57,019 nt of DNA from an uncultured Deferribacteres bacterium. GTDB taxonomy: Bacteria > Zhuqueibacterota > JdFR-76 > DREG01. Shown in pieces: positions 43,151 through 51,407 of this stretch. The notes under the pieces are model-generated. The model did not search any database. It was not told where the DNA came from and saw nothing but the letters and a program-made list of their open reading frames with translations. The stretch spans positions 1 through 57,019 of the forward strand of contig CAJVYQ010000032.1 in assembly GCA_913009825.1 (NCBI GenBank), given 5' to 3'. How positions within the stretch are numbered: the first letter of the stretch is position 1; each line of letters begins with the position of its first letter. A program made the position numbers and the translations under genes.

Positions 43151-44422
43151 TTAATCAACTTTGATAATTTTCACTTTCATAATTCGTTGCCGCTCCACAT
43201 TGTCAATGATGAAATCATAATTAAAATAATGTATTTTATCATTGAGGCTGGGTACACTACCGGTAATTTGGTAAATTAATCCGCCAAGAGTTTCGTAATC
43301 TTCCTCCTCAATTGGCAACGGTTCGGGCAAAATGTCATTTAGTTCCTCGATGCTGATCCGTCCGTCGACAATGAATGTTTTGTCGTCCATAATCCGGTAG
43401 AGAGGAAGTTCCTTGTCATATTCATCCTGAATCTCACCGACGATTTCTTCGATTACATCTTCCAGCGTAGCCAGACCTGCGGTGCCGCCATATTCGTCGA
43501 CAACAATGGCCATGTGAGTTTTCTCTTTTTGAAATTCCCGTAACAGATCATCTATTTTTTTGCTTGCCGGGACAAAATAAGCCTGACGGGCTAATTCCTG
43601 TAAATTGATTTTTTCCGATTTGGATTCAAGAATGGGAATTAAATCTTTGGCATGAATGATCCCTTTAATGTTATCGATGCGATCATCATAAACCGGGATG
43701 CGTGAATGCCCATTCTCGCGAATGATTTTTATTAAATCATCGATGGTTGCATGAACCTCCAGACAGATCATATCGATACGCGGTACCATGATTTCCCGGA
43801 CGTACGTTTCCCCGAATTCGAAAATCGAATCGATCATCTCTTTTTCTTCCTCATGAATGGCGCCTTGTTCTTCCCCTAATTCGATTAATGTTTTGATCTC
43901 TTCTTCGGAAAACAGAGTTTTTTTGCCGCTCACTTTGAGTAGCCTGGTAAACAATTTGGTCAGGTTTGCCAGTGCAGTTGAAATGGGATAGAAAATAATG
44001 TAAAAAATTTCGATGGTAAAAGATACCCGCAGGGCGAAAGATTGCGAATTGCGCACAGCGATGATTTTAGGTAATATTTCACTGAAGGTGAGCAGGAGAA
44101 ATGTTACGACAACAATTTCTAAAAACAGCGCCGGTGTTTCACTGAATTGAAAGTCGCGGCTCAATTTTACTACGAAAATGGTAGCAACCGTGGCGGCACA
44201 AATATTCACAACCGTGTTCCCGATGAGTATGGTGATAAGCAAACGGCGGGAATCGGACATTAATTTGACAACTTTTTCCGCATTTTTAGTGTGATCTTTA
44301 CGAAACTTGGCCAGATCAACCTGGGAAAGGGCAAAAAATGCGGTTTCCGTGCCGGAGAAAAAACCGGAGGCAATGGCAAAAACAATGAACAAAATGATGT
44401 CAATCAAATAACTGATTTCCAA
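43151..44422 (-). CDS. CNNM/HlyC/CorC family transporter
   Basis: A 423-residue protein with the standard three parts. A DUF21/CNNM membrane domain (about 1-180, four helices) contains SGFFSGTETAFFALS. Two CBS domains (about 200-320) include IMVPRIDMICLE and IVVDEYGGTAGLATLEDVIE. A CorC_HlyC domain (about 335-415) holds YETLGGLIYQITGSVP. Relatives move Mg2+ or Co2+. The start is TTG 44422 immediately after the YbeY stop, with AGGAGA inside ybeY as ribosome site. It ends the phoH-pgpH-ybeY operon, the common arrangement in which a hemolysin-like gene follows ybeY. Confidence 0.95.
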   Translation of the reverse strand: MEISYLIDIILFIVFAIASGFFSGTETAFFALSQVDLAKFRKDHTKNAEKVVKLMSDSRRLLITILIGNTVVNICAATVATIFVVKLSRDFQFSETPALFLEIVVVTFLLLTFSEILPKIIAVRNSQSFALRVSFTIEIFYIIFYPISTALANLTKLFTRLLKVSGKKTLFSEEEIKTLIELGEEQGAIHEEEKEMIDSIFEFGETYVREIMVPRIDMICLEVHATIDDLIKIIRENGHSRIPVYDDRIDNIKGIIHAKDLIPILESKSEKINLQELARQAYFVPASKKIDDLLREFQKEKTHMAIVVDEYGGTAGLATLEDVIEEIVGEIQDEYDKELPLYRIMDDKTFIVDGRISIEELNDILPEPLPIEEEDYETLGGLIYQITGSVPSLNDKIHYFNYDFIIDNVERQRIMKVKIIKVD

Positions 44423-44863
44423 TTAGTTTGCTCTCCTCTGTTCGGGTGAAAAAATCTTCAGATACTGATCTTCTTTCTGTGACATGATGCGGCGCTCATC
44501 GGCAGTTTGGTCGTCATAACCCATGAGATGTAACACGCCATGAATGATGAGCCGAATTACCTCCCCCGAAAATTTGACGCCATATTCTGCTGCCTGTTCC
44601 ATTGCCCGGTCCAGACCGATATAAATTTCTCCCTCGCTAAAATTTAGCTCCTCCCCGAGGGGAAAAGAGATCACATCTGTCGGGTAATCATGGTTCAGAA
44701 AAGTCCGGTTAAGAGCATGAATCTGTTCATCATCGGCAAAAATAATCCGTAATTCAAAATCCCAACCGGGTTTTTCATTCCGGCAGATTTTTTTAACCAC
44801 CTGCTTTATTTTTGGCGCAGCAACAGGTGACCGTTTTAACGGATCGAAGCAATTAATTTGCAT
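44423..44863 (-). CDS. ybeY: Endoribonuclease YbeY, Asp at third metal position
   Basis: A 146-residue metalloprotein for 16S rRNA 3'-end maturation and ribosome quality control. The signature reads HGVLHLMGYDDQTADE: His108 and His112 are present, but the third ligand, His in the HGxLHLxGYDH consensus, is Asp118. I recall the same His-to-Asp change in Bacteroidota YbeY, so it is probably a lineage trait, not decay. TDVISFPLG is intact. It lies 9 bp after the pgpH-like gene and directly before the CNNM gene in the phoH operon. Confidence 0.95.
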   Translation of the reverse strand: MQINCFDPLKRSPVAAPKIKQVVKKICRNEKPGWDFELRIIFADDEQIHALNRTFLNHDYPTDVISFPLGEELNFSEGEIYIGLDRAMEQAAEYGVKFSGEVIRLIIHGVLHLMGYDDQTADERRIMSQKEDQYLKIFSPEQRRAN

Positions 44864-44872
44864 TGGCCGGCC

Positions 44873-47167
44873 TTATTTCCCACCGGTTCTGACTGCCTGT
44901 TTTATCAACTCTTTTTGGCCGGGATATTCCAATCTGCCGTGATGGATGCCAATTAGAACCTTGGAAAAAGTCTCCACAATAATGGCCAGGTCTTTCAATG
45001 TCAAAGGACAATCGTCCAATTCGCCGCTTCTTATTTTACCATCGACAATGTTCCGGATAACATTGCGGATTTTTCCCAGCGCAGGTTCTTTCACAGACCG
45101 GACAGAAGCTTCAACAGAATCGGCTAACATTAAAATTCCGGTTTCTTTGGATTGCGGTTTGGTTCCCGGATAGCGGAAATCGGTTTCAAGGACACCTTCG
45201 TCTCCCGATTTCTCCCTGGCTTTTTCATAAAAAAATTGCATCAAACTTGAACCGTGATGTTCCACGATGAATTTGCAGACATCGGATGGTATTTTATTCT
45301 CTTTGGCGAATTCATACCCTTTACGCACGTGATTGATTAAAATTAAACTGCTCAAACGGGGAGTCAACCGGTCATGGGGATTTTTGCCGCCTTTTTGATT
45401 TTCAACAAAATATTCCGGCATAAACATTTTGCCGATATCATGGTAGTAAGCTCCCACTTTGGTCAACAGGGCATTGGCCCCGATAGCCTCCGCCGCCGCT
45501 TCCGAAATATGACTCACCTGTAAACTGTGGTGATAGGAGCCGGGAGACCGAATGGAGAACATTTTTAACAATGGATTATTCAGGTCGCTTAATTCCATTA
45601 ATTTAAATTCGGAAGTAACATCGAAAATGCCATCAAACAGCATGATAAAGCTGTAAGCAATAAAAGGAGTAAGAATGCTGGCAATAACAGCGCTTCCCCA
45701 GGCAACCCAGATAGTGTGAAAATCCTCATATTTGATGATGCCTATAACGGCAATTGCCACAAAACAGGCCAGGAAAATGAAGATGGCGGCATTGGCCAAT
45801 TTCCTGCGATATTTGGAAAATCCCAGGGCAAAAATAGCTGCGGCGGTGGTTAGCAACCCAAGCAGGGCAATTTCATAATCGTTGCCGTTTTGTGCGCCAA
45901 TCAATATGCTTAAACTCAGGCCGACAAAAATACCTGTTCGCGTATCCTGGTAGGAGGTAATAATAATGGGAATCGCGGCAATCGGTAATAGGAATTTGGA
46001 GTAATGGTAGTGAAGCAAAATACCGGACATGATTACCAGGAAGAGCATAGAGCCGAAGATAATGAACATGAACCTGCGGTCATTCCATATCCGTTTTCTT
46101 TGAAAAAACAGAAAGAGGACTAGAGGGGTAATGGTTAGAATGATCAAAATTAACTTGCTGAACCAGACCAAAATCAGCGAAAAAATGTTGGCCTGTGCCT
46201 GATGTTTCACAATCTCCTTCGACAGCGCTTGCAGGATTTCCACATGTTTTGCTTCCACGGGATCATGGCTGTCGATGATTCTCTGACCTTTGAGAATGCG
46301 GTATTTTATGAGCGGAACTTTGGATCTGGCGTCCTCGATTAATTGTTCCGTTTTCTTGCGTTCATAGATTAAATTCGGTTGAATAAAATTGTCCAGCAGG
46401 GCATAGCCGACACTTACGGAATCACTGTTTTCTCCATATTGGTTGCGCAGTTTTTCCAACATGCGCTCTTTGGCGCTTTCAATTTCATAAGTTGTCGCTA
46501 TCGGTTTTTTAATCGCTTTCTTTTCTGTTTTTACCAAAATATCGGTGTCTGACCCCGGTATTTCCTGTTTTGAAATATCGAGGATGCCGTAAGAAAACAG
46601 ATCAATAAGAATCTTCCGGATTTGTTCAATATAGATGTTTAATTTTTCAATATCCGGAGTTTTAACACCGTGAGCTGTCGCTGCCCGCGTGAGGTGGGTA
46701 AAAAAGGGCAGATCGTCATTGCTGAGAATAATCCGGCTATTGCTGAACAGACTCCGTATTTTAGAAATTTTCGTCGAATCTGTGGTGGAAGCCAAAAGAA
46801 TCGGTGTCAATTGGTTGTAAATTTCTTCCAACTGGTGAACAGAATTTATTGCCACAGAATCCACTTGCTGAAATATGGAGAAAACACTCTTTGCCGCGGT
46901 TTTTTGTTCCGCTTCAACTTCATCGGCAGTTTTATAAACATAAAAGGTAAAAGGGGCAATAATTTCTTCATCGGAAATACTGCCCTCTTTCAGTTCTGCA
47001 AATTTGTAATTTGCGGCCCGCGGGAAAAAAATAAAAGTAACAAGAATAAATACCCCAAACAGTACTCCCAGGAAAAAGGAATTCTTTTTATACCAGGGAA
47101 TCATTTCTTGTTCGGAAGCAGATTTTTTGCCCTCTTCCTTCTGGCTATATTTAAAAAAATTAGCCAT
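44873..47167 (-). CDS. 7TM-HD domain c-di-AMP phosphodiesterase, PgpH-like
   Basis: A 764-residue membrane protein. A first helix (about 27-48) is followed by an extracytoplasmic domain of about 280 residues, then seven helices (about 340-525) and a cytosolic HD domain. HHSLQVSHISEAAAEA, then YYHDIGKMFMPEYFVENQ with His576-Asp577, and VEHHGSS are the metal-binding positions. PgpH-type proteins degrade c-di-AMP. ATG 47167 is chosen because GGAG lies just upstream and the frame upstream overlaps phoH. It overlaps the phoH stop by 8 bp, so the two are coupled. The phoH-pgpH-ybeY order is widely conserved. Confidence 0.9.
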   Translation of the reverse strand: MANFFKYSQKEEGKKSASEQEMIPWYKKNSFFLGVLFGVFILVTFIFFPRAANYKFAELKEGSISDEEIIAPFTFYVYKTADEVEAEQKTAAKSVFSIFQQVDSVAINSVHQLEEIYNQLTPILLASTTDSTKISKIRSLFSNSRIILSNDDLPFFTHLTRAATAHGVKTPDIEKLNIYIEQIRKILIDLFSYGILDISKQEIPGSDTDILVKTEKKAIKKPIATTYEIESAKERMLEKLRNQYGENSDSVSVGYALLDNFIQPNLIYERKKTEQLIEDARSKVPLIKYRILKGQRIIDSHDPVEAKHVEILQALSKEIVKHQAQANIFSLILVWFSKLILIILTITPLVLFLFFQRKRIWNDRRFMFIIFGSMLFLVIMSGILLHYHYSKFLLPIAAIPIIITSYQDTRTGIFVGLSLSILIGAQNGNDYEIALLGLLTTAAAIFALGFSKYRRKLANAAIFIFLACFVAIAVIGIIKYEDFHTIWVAWGSAVIASILTPFIAYSFIMLFDGIFDVTSEFKLMELSDLNNPLLKMFSIRSPGSYHHSLQVSHISEAAAEAIGANALLTKVGAYYHDIGKMFMPEYFVENQKGGKNPHDRLTPRLSSLILINHVRKGYEFAKENKIPSDVCKFIVEHHGSSLMQFFYEKAREKSGDEGVLETDFRYPGTKPQSKETGILMLADSVEASVRSVKEPALGKIRNVIRNIVDGKIRSGELDDCPLTLKDLAIIVETFSKVLIGIHHGRLEYPGQKELIKQAVRTGGK

Positions 47168-48182
47168 CTGTCTTTTCTCCGGAATTATTATCCTTGTCCC
47201 CTTCGCTTTCCCCGCTTTCCCCGTTCTGCCGTTTTCTTTTTTGACCATCATAATGATCATAAGCCAGAATAATATCCCGGACAAGTTTATGTCGCGCCAC
47301 ATCCCGCTCATCTAAAAAGACAAACCGAATGCCATCGATATTTTGCAGCACTTTTTGAATCTGCACCAGACCAGACCGATTTTTTTCGGGAATATCAATC
47401 TGGGTCACATCGCCGGTCACAATCGCCTTCGAATTTACTCCCAGTCGGGTCAAAAACATTTTCATCTGATTTTCCGAGGTGTTCTGGGCTTCATCTAAAA
47501 TAACAAAGGCATTATTCAGTGTGCGCCCGCGCATATAAGCAAGGGGCACAATTTCCACTTCACTCCGTTCCAGCATTTTTCGCAGCTTGTCGCTGGGCAG
47601 CATATCGTGCAGGGCATCGTACAGAGGGCGCAGATAAGGATCGACTTTTTCGCGGAAATCACCAGGCAAAAAACCCAGATTTTCCCCTGCTTCAACAGCT
47701 GGGCGGGTTAAAACAATCCGGTCCACTTCATGAGATTTTAAATGGGCGACCGCCATCGCTACAGCCAGGTAAGTCTTTCCGGTTCCGGCCGGCCCGATGG
47801 CAAAAACAATATCGTTTTCAAAAATTGCCCGATAGTATCGTTTTTGTCCTTCCGATTTGGGGCGAATAAAATCCTTTTTCCCATCGACCACAATCTGGTT
47901 CAAATCAACCGATTTCTTTTGTGGACCTTCCGATTTCAGTAGATTGATCAGAGCATCCACATCTTTTGGGGATATACCGCCGTTCCGGTTGATGAGAAGA
48001 ATCAGTTCGGAAAAAAGTTTTTCGATGATGCGTACTTCATTAGGTTCACCTTCTAAAACCAAATTGTTGCCGCGGACAACAATTTTCGCATCAAATTTAT
48101 CCTGAATGAGACGTAAATGAGCATCCTGAGAGCCCAACAGGGTAAGCTGGTCGATTCCTTTCAGTGTGAATTTCTTTTGCAT
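47160..48182 (-). CDS. phoH: PhoH family ATPase
   Basis: A 340-residue protein. A KH-like N-terminal domain (KIVVRGNNLVLEGEPNEV) precedes a P-loop ATPase domain with Walker A GPAGTGKT (130-137), Walker B FVILDEAQNTSENQM and TRLGVNSKAIVTGD. It ends in a lysine-, glutamate- and glycine-rich tail. PhoH proteins are thought to act in RNA metabolism, consistent with the downstream ybeY. The start lies only about 10 bases after the T-run of the 48200-48237 hairpin, leaving no room for an independent promoter between them. Expression must depend on readthrough or on a promoter overlapping the hairpin. Confidence 0.95.
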   Translation of the reverse strand: MQKKFTLKGIDQLTLLGSQDAHLRLIQDKFDAKIVVRGNNLVLEGEPNEVRIIEKLFSELILLINRNGGISPKDVDALINLLKSEGPQKKSVDLNQIVVDGKKDFIRPKSEGQKRYYRAIFENDIVFAIGPAGTGKTYLAVAMAVAHLKSHEVDRIVLTRPAVEAGENLGFLPGDFREKVDPYLRPLYDALHDMLPSDKLRKMLERSEVEIVPLAYMRGRTLNNAFVILDEAQNTSENQMKMFLTRLGVNSKAIVTGDVTQIDIPEKNRSGLVQIQKVLQNIDGIRFVFLDERDVARHKLVRDIILAYDHYDGQKRKRQNGESGESEGDKDNNSGEKTDG

Positions 48183-48199
48183 TTAACACCATAAAAAAA

Positions 48200-48237
48200 G
48201 GCTCTAGCCTTGAGCAAACGCCCAAAAAGCTAGAGCC
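48200..48237 (-). terminator. Intrinsic terminator or attenuator before phoH
   Basis: On the minus strand GGCTCTAGC (48237-48229), a 20-base loop, GCTAGAGCC (48208-48200) and seven T residues form a textbook terminator. It ends the LysM transcript but directly abuts phoH. Confidence 0.8.
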
Positions 48238-48325
48238 GAAACCTGTAAAACCTTAAATATGAATCAGCGTCCATACAGAATCGTTTAAATCAAAACAAGG
48301 ACACAATTTGTTGACATAAAACAGA

Positions 48326-48366
48326 TCCACAGGAAGGCTGCCACAAACAGACAACATTCCTGTGGA
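48326..48366. terminator. Second hairpin between LysM gene and phoH
   Basis: TCCACAGGAA (48326-48335) and TTCCTGTGGA (48357-48366) are perfect complements around a 21-base loop. It begins 20 bases after the LysM gene stop. No T-run follows, so it may be a 3'-stabilising or leader structure. Confidence 0.55.
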
Positions 48367-48385
48367 AAAACAGACCGGGCCGAAT

Positions 48386-49237
48386 TTAGTTTTTAGGAAT
48401 AACAAAGATCTGATACGGATAGATCGTATTTGGATCGGAAATGACGCCTTTATTGGCTTCGTAAATCTTTGTCCATCCGGCCGGATCACCGAAAACATCC
48501 GGATTTGAGGCAATTTTGCGCAGAAAATCACCTTTAACCACCATGTATTCATTAGGCCCGATTTGACGCGGAATCTTAAGAATCCAATCAGGATAGATCA
48601 AATCAGGATTTTTAATCATTTCCCGGTTGTAAGTATAAATTTTCATCCACTGCATCGGATCGCTATAAATATCCGGTTTTTTCGAGATTCTCCAGAGATA
48701 GTCACCGTGAAGAACCGTGTAATTATCGTATATCGATTTCGGCAGTTTGTTTTTCAGACGCATCAATTTGCCTTCGATTGTGGCGACTTTATCCTGCATT
48801 TCGGAAAGCAGATAGATTTTGTTCTTTTTCATCCCGGCCAGTTTTTCTTCAATTGTCTTAATCTCATCCCGGCGCTGGAACAATTCTTCGGATGAAAGAG
48901 CACTTAAGCCATCGACCTGGCTTTCCAAATCGTCTAAATTCCGGCGGTAAGTGTCCACAGCCGCCTTATCCGCTCCGAGCATCTGGTAAATACTTGTCCA
49001 TTCATTATCGACATCGGTGGTTAAACCGGCGATTTCCCGGTTCAGGCCCTCGATATCTTTTTGCAGTTGATCAATTTTTGTTCTCGCATCAGCTTCTCTC
49101 TTTTGCCAATCAGCCAACTGGATTCTGTAAGCATCCATTCTGATTTTACCAGCTTCCTGGCCAAAGGAGATGCTGGCGAGCAGTAGAACCGCTAGTACTG
49201 AAACCAGCAGTACTGTAACAAATCTTTTTGTTTTCAT
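48386..49237 (-). CDS. Exported coiled-coil protein with two LysM domains
   Basis: A 283-residue protein. It has a signal peptide (1-26, cleavage near SFGQ), a long coiled coil (about 30-165) with regular heptads, and two LysM-like domains: YTVLHGDYLWRISKKPDIYS followed by PDLIYPDWILKIP, and YMVVKGDFLRKIASNPDVFG followed by NTIYPYQIFVIP. LysM binds peptidoglycan, so it probably links the wall to the outer membrane or a trans-envelope complex. It follows a small Lpp-like lipoprotein at 32 bp and shares its promoter. A terminator lies downstream. The pair resembles the LysM and coiled-coil lipoprotein pairs common in related FCB phyla. Confidence 0.85.
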   Translation of the reverse strand: MKTKRFVTVLLVSVLAVLLLASISFGQEAGKIRMDAYRIQLADWQKREADARTKIDQLQKDIEGLNREIAGLTTDVDNEWTSIYQMLGADKAAVDTYRRNLDDLESQVDGLSALSSEELFQRRDEIKTIEEKLAGMKKNKIYLLSEMQDKVATIEGKLMRLKNKLPKSIYDNYTVLHGDYLWRISKKPDIYSDPMQWMKIYTYNREMIKNPDLIYPDWILKIPRQIGPNEYMVVKGDFLRKIASNPDVFGDPAGWTKIYEANKGVISDPNTIYPYQIFVIPKN

Positions 49238-49269
49238 CGTTATTTATTCACCTCCTAATTTGGTGCAAC

Positions 49270-49548
49270 TTATTCATTCCAATTGGATAAACGTTCTTTC
49301 ACTTTCTCTTTTTCGGCTTTTACACTTTTAAGCTCCGCTTTCTTTGCATTACGATCCTTTACCAGGTTCGCCTTTTGGGTTTCTAAGTCCTTAACTTTTT
49401 TCTCCGCTGCTAACGCTGCAGTTTTTGTTTCATCTAACACTTGCAGTTGGTCATTGTTCGCATACTTTGTACAACCTGTGAATGCCAGAGTGCCCAACAT
49501 GAAGGCCAACAAAACAAACGTCGACACACTTTTCATGAATTTAGTCAT
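49270..49548 (-). CDS. Small coiled-coil lipoprotein, Lpp-like
   Basis: A 92-residue protein with a lipoprotein signal (cysteine in LAFTGCTK, about residue 26) followed by a continuous alpha-helical heptad region to the end, rich in Lys, Glu and Ala. It resembles Lpp in design but lacks a clear C-terminal Lys-x-x-Lys anchor. ATG 49548 is preferred because GGAGG lies ten bases upstream; GTG 49557 would be too close. A strong promoter lies about 55-85 bp upstream. The role is probably structural in the periplasm, together with the LysM protein. Confidence 0.8.
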   Translation of the reverse strand: MTKFMKSVSTFVLLAFMLGTLAFTGCTKYANNDQLQVLDETKTAALAAEKKVKDLETQKANLVKDRNAKKAELKSVKAEKEKVKERLSNWNE

Positions 49549-49603
49549 CGAGATCACACCTCCTTCTTTTTGTTTTTGTAATGGGGATTACAGATTCGAT
49601 CAA

Positions 49604-49632
49604 ATAGTAAGAAAAATATATAACTTTGTCAA
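49604..49632 (-). promoter_or_regulatory. Strong sigma70-type promoter
   Basis: On the minus strand TTGACA (49632-49627), a 17-base AT-rich spacer and TACTAT (49609-49604) match consensus closely. It drives the lipoprotein-LysM pair, consistent with abundant structural proteins. Confidence 0.75.
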
Positions 49633-49893
49633 GAAAAAAATTACATAAAGTTAAGATTTTTAAGAAATCAGAGACATTTTTTGGAAAAAATAATGCTGTT
49701 GTTTTTCAATTTATGGCCCGGTAGCACTTATTCCAAATTTTAGGTTGATGAAAGAAAAAGGAAGTCCTATATTTTATGGTTCATTTTTTAGTCGTATCTA
49801 AATTTGAACTTGACTTCGAAGAAGGTTGATTAACCGGATTGAAACGGTTCAGTTATGCTTGTAATTTGTTGATTTTCTGTGGAGTTGTGCCGG

Positions 49894-50055
49894 TTTCATA
49901 GTAACCAATCACGGGATTGCAGATTATCATAATTGTGAAGTTGAGTAACTATTATGTCATTCAGGAGGGATCTTGTTGATTTCAACCACAGAACTAACAA
50001 GATTCCTACGGGATGACATTTTATACTCACACCCCTGCGATTGGTTACGTTTCAT
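49894..50055. repeat. Palindromic element with family B core
   Basis: GTAACCAATC (49901-49910) and GATTGGTTAC (50039-50048) are perfect inverted ends, extended by TTTCATA and CGGG-type matches. The interior (49955-50019) shares GATCTTGTTG and ACAGAACTAACAAGATTC with the family B unit at 41135-41264. It is a nested composite. Confidence 0.65.
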
Positions 50056-50082
50056 AAATAGTTGTCTCGAAAAGGATCTGTA

Positions 50083-51036
50083 GTGAACAGTAAGCAATTA
50101 TTTGATCGACAGAGTCGGAAATTTCCCATTATTGTTTTGCTATTGGTTGTTTTGTTTTTTATCGTCATTAACCAGATCACCAAATTACGGCCGGATCACG
50201 CTTTTTTGGCTTTACTTATTGTTTCACTGTCTCTGGGCAAAGAACGCTCCCGGCGTTTTTTAGTCGATTGGGCACCGCTGATTCTCTACTGGTTTGCCTA
50301 CGATATGATGCGGGGATATGCTGATAATGTGCGCGGAGTGATCCATGTTACAGCGCCGTTCCATGCGGAACATGTTCTGTTTTCACATTTTTTTGCCGGT
50401 GAAATTCCTTCTTTCTGGTTTCAGGATTTTCAGGCATGGATTGGCAATTCTGTATTCCACCGATTGCTGGACCTGATTGGCGCCAATTTTTACACCCTTC
50501 ATTTTGCCATTCCATTGGTGGTCGGATGGGTCTTTTGGCATACTACCGATGATCGTAAAACTTTTTATCGCTATTTTTACACCCTTACGGTTCTGAATGT
50601 GATGGCATTGCTCACATTTATGATTTATCCGGCAGCACCACCCTGGTATGTTTACAATTACGGCTTTGTGCAGCCTGCACACACCTCCTTTTTCGGATTG
50701 AGCGCCGGATCGCTTATCAATGTGGATAAACTGTTTGGCACTTCTTTTTTTTCCACAATCTGGGACACTTTTAACCCTAATCATTTTGCCGCGATTCCCT
50801 CGCTGCACGGCGCTTACCCCATTGTGACAGCCATTTTTCTGTATCAAAAATTCCACCGTTTCAAAATTTGGTTGATTGTATACTGTGCGGCGGTTTGGTG
50901 GAGTGCGGTTTATCTGAATCAGCATTACATCGTTGATTTAATGATAGGCGCTGGGTATGTGGTGATTGCCTATGCTGTAATGGAAAACGTGTTGTACCGG
51001 TTTATTTTCAGCCGGTTTTTGGCAAAAGCCGGATAA
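50083..51036 (+). CDS. PAP2/inositolphosphotransferase-like membrane protein
   Basis: A 317-residue membrane protein with about six helices. The active-site motifs of the PAP2 superfamily (Aur1/IPC synthase-like branch) are AAIPSLHGAYPIV, with the SxxH-type His, and LNQHYIVDLMIGAGYV with the second His-Tyr-x-x-Asp. It may remove phosphate from lipid phosphates or transfer a phospho-alcohol headgroup. GTG 50083 has AAGGA at good spacing and is preferred over TTG 50062. It is flanked by repeats and transcribed alone. The exact substrate cannot be told. Confidence 0.8.
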   Translation: MNSKQLFDRQSRKFPIIVLLLVVLFFIVINQITKLRPDHAFLALLIVSLSLGKERSRRFLVDWAPLILYWFAYDMMRGYADNVRGVIHVTAPFHAEHVLFSHFFAGEIPSFWFQDFQAWIGNSVFHRLLDLIGANFYTLHFAIPLVVGWVFWHTTDDRKTFYRYFYTLTVLNVMALLTFMIYPAAPPWYVYNYGFVQPAHTSFFGLSAGSLINVDKLFGTSFFSTIWDTFNPNHFAAIPSLHGAYPIVTAIFLYQKFHRFKIWLIVYCAAVWWSAVYLNQHYIVDLMIGAGYVVIAYAVMENVLYRFIFSRFLAKAG

Positions 51037-51054
51037 TTAATTCCTGATTTTTTT

Positions 51055-51407
51055 GTAACTATTCAGCCACAAAGTCTCCCTGCCTGCATCGGGCAGGGAA
51101 GGCACTAAGAGACACAAAGAAAAAGAAATTAGTCAAATTATTACTGCTCACAGCGGTGGATTTTATCTCGTTCTAAATTGAGTGATTCTCTTGTTTTTGA
51201 GCTTGTTTTTATTACTAAACAGATTTTCATTTTTAATGTAAATTAGGTTGGCGATTCAGCGAATCGCCCTACAATCGCTCGATTAAGGTTCGTAATAAAA
51301 CATGAAACATGATGTATTTGACAAAATAAAAAACTATAATGATTTTCTTTGTAAAACTTTATGGCTTCGTGTCTTCGTGGCAAAATGAAACCAGGCTGAA
51401 TAGTTAC
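51055..51407 (+). repeat. MITE-like element with perfect 14-bp terminal inverted repeats
   Basis: GTAACTATTCAGCC (51055-51068) and GGCTGAATAGTTAC (51394-51407) are perfect inverted ends of a 353-bp non-coding element. A nested family B hairpin lies at 51172-51288. A second, inverted copy is at 40821-41382 and a partial one at 56851. The right end contributes the stop codon of the aldolase gene. Confidence 0.8.

Noticed and set aside
47168-47311. 48-residue extension of the PgpH-like protein overlapping phoH
   Set aside because: The extension is only the other frame of the phoH 3' end; ATG 47167 with GGAG upstream fits the family start.
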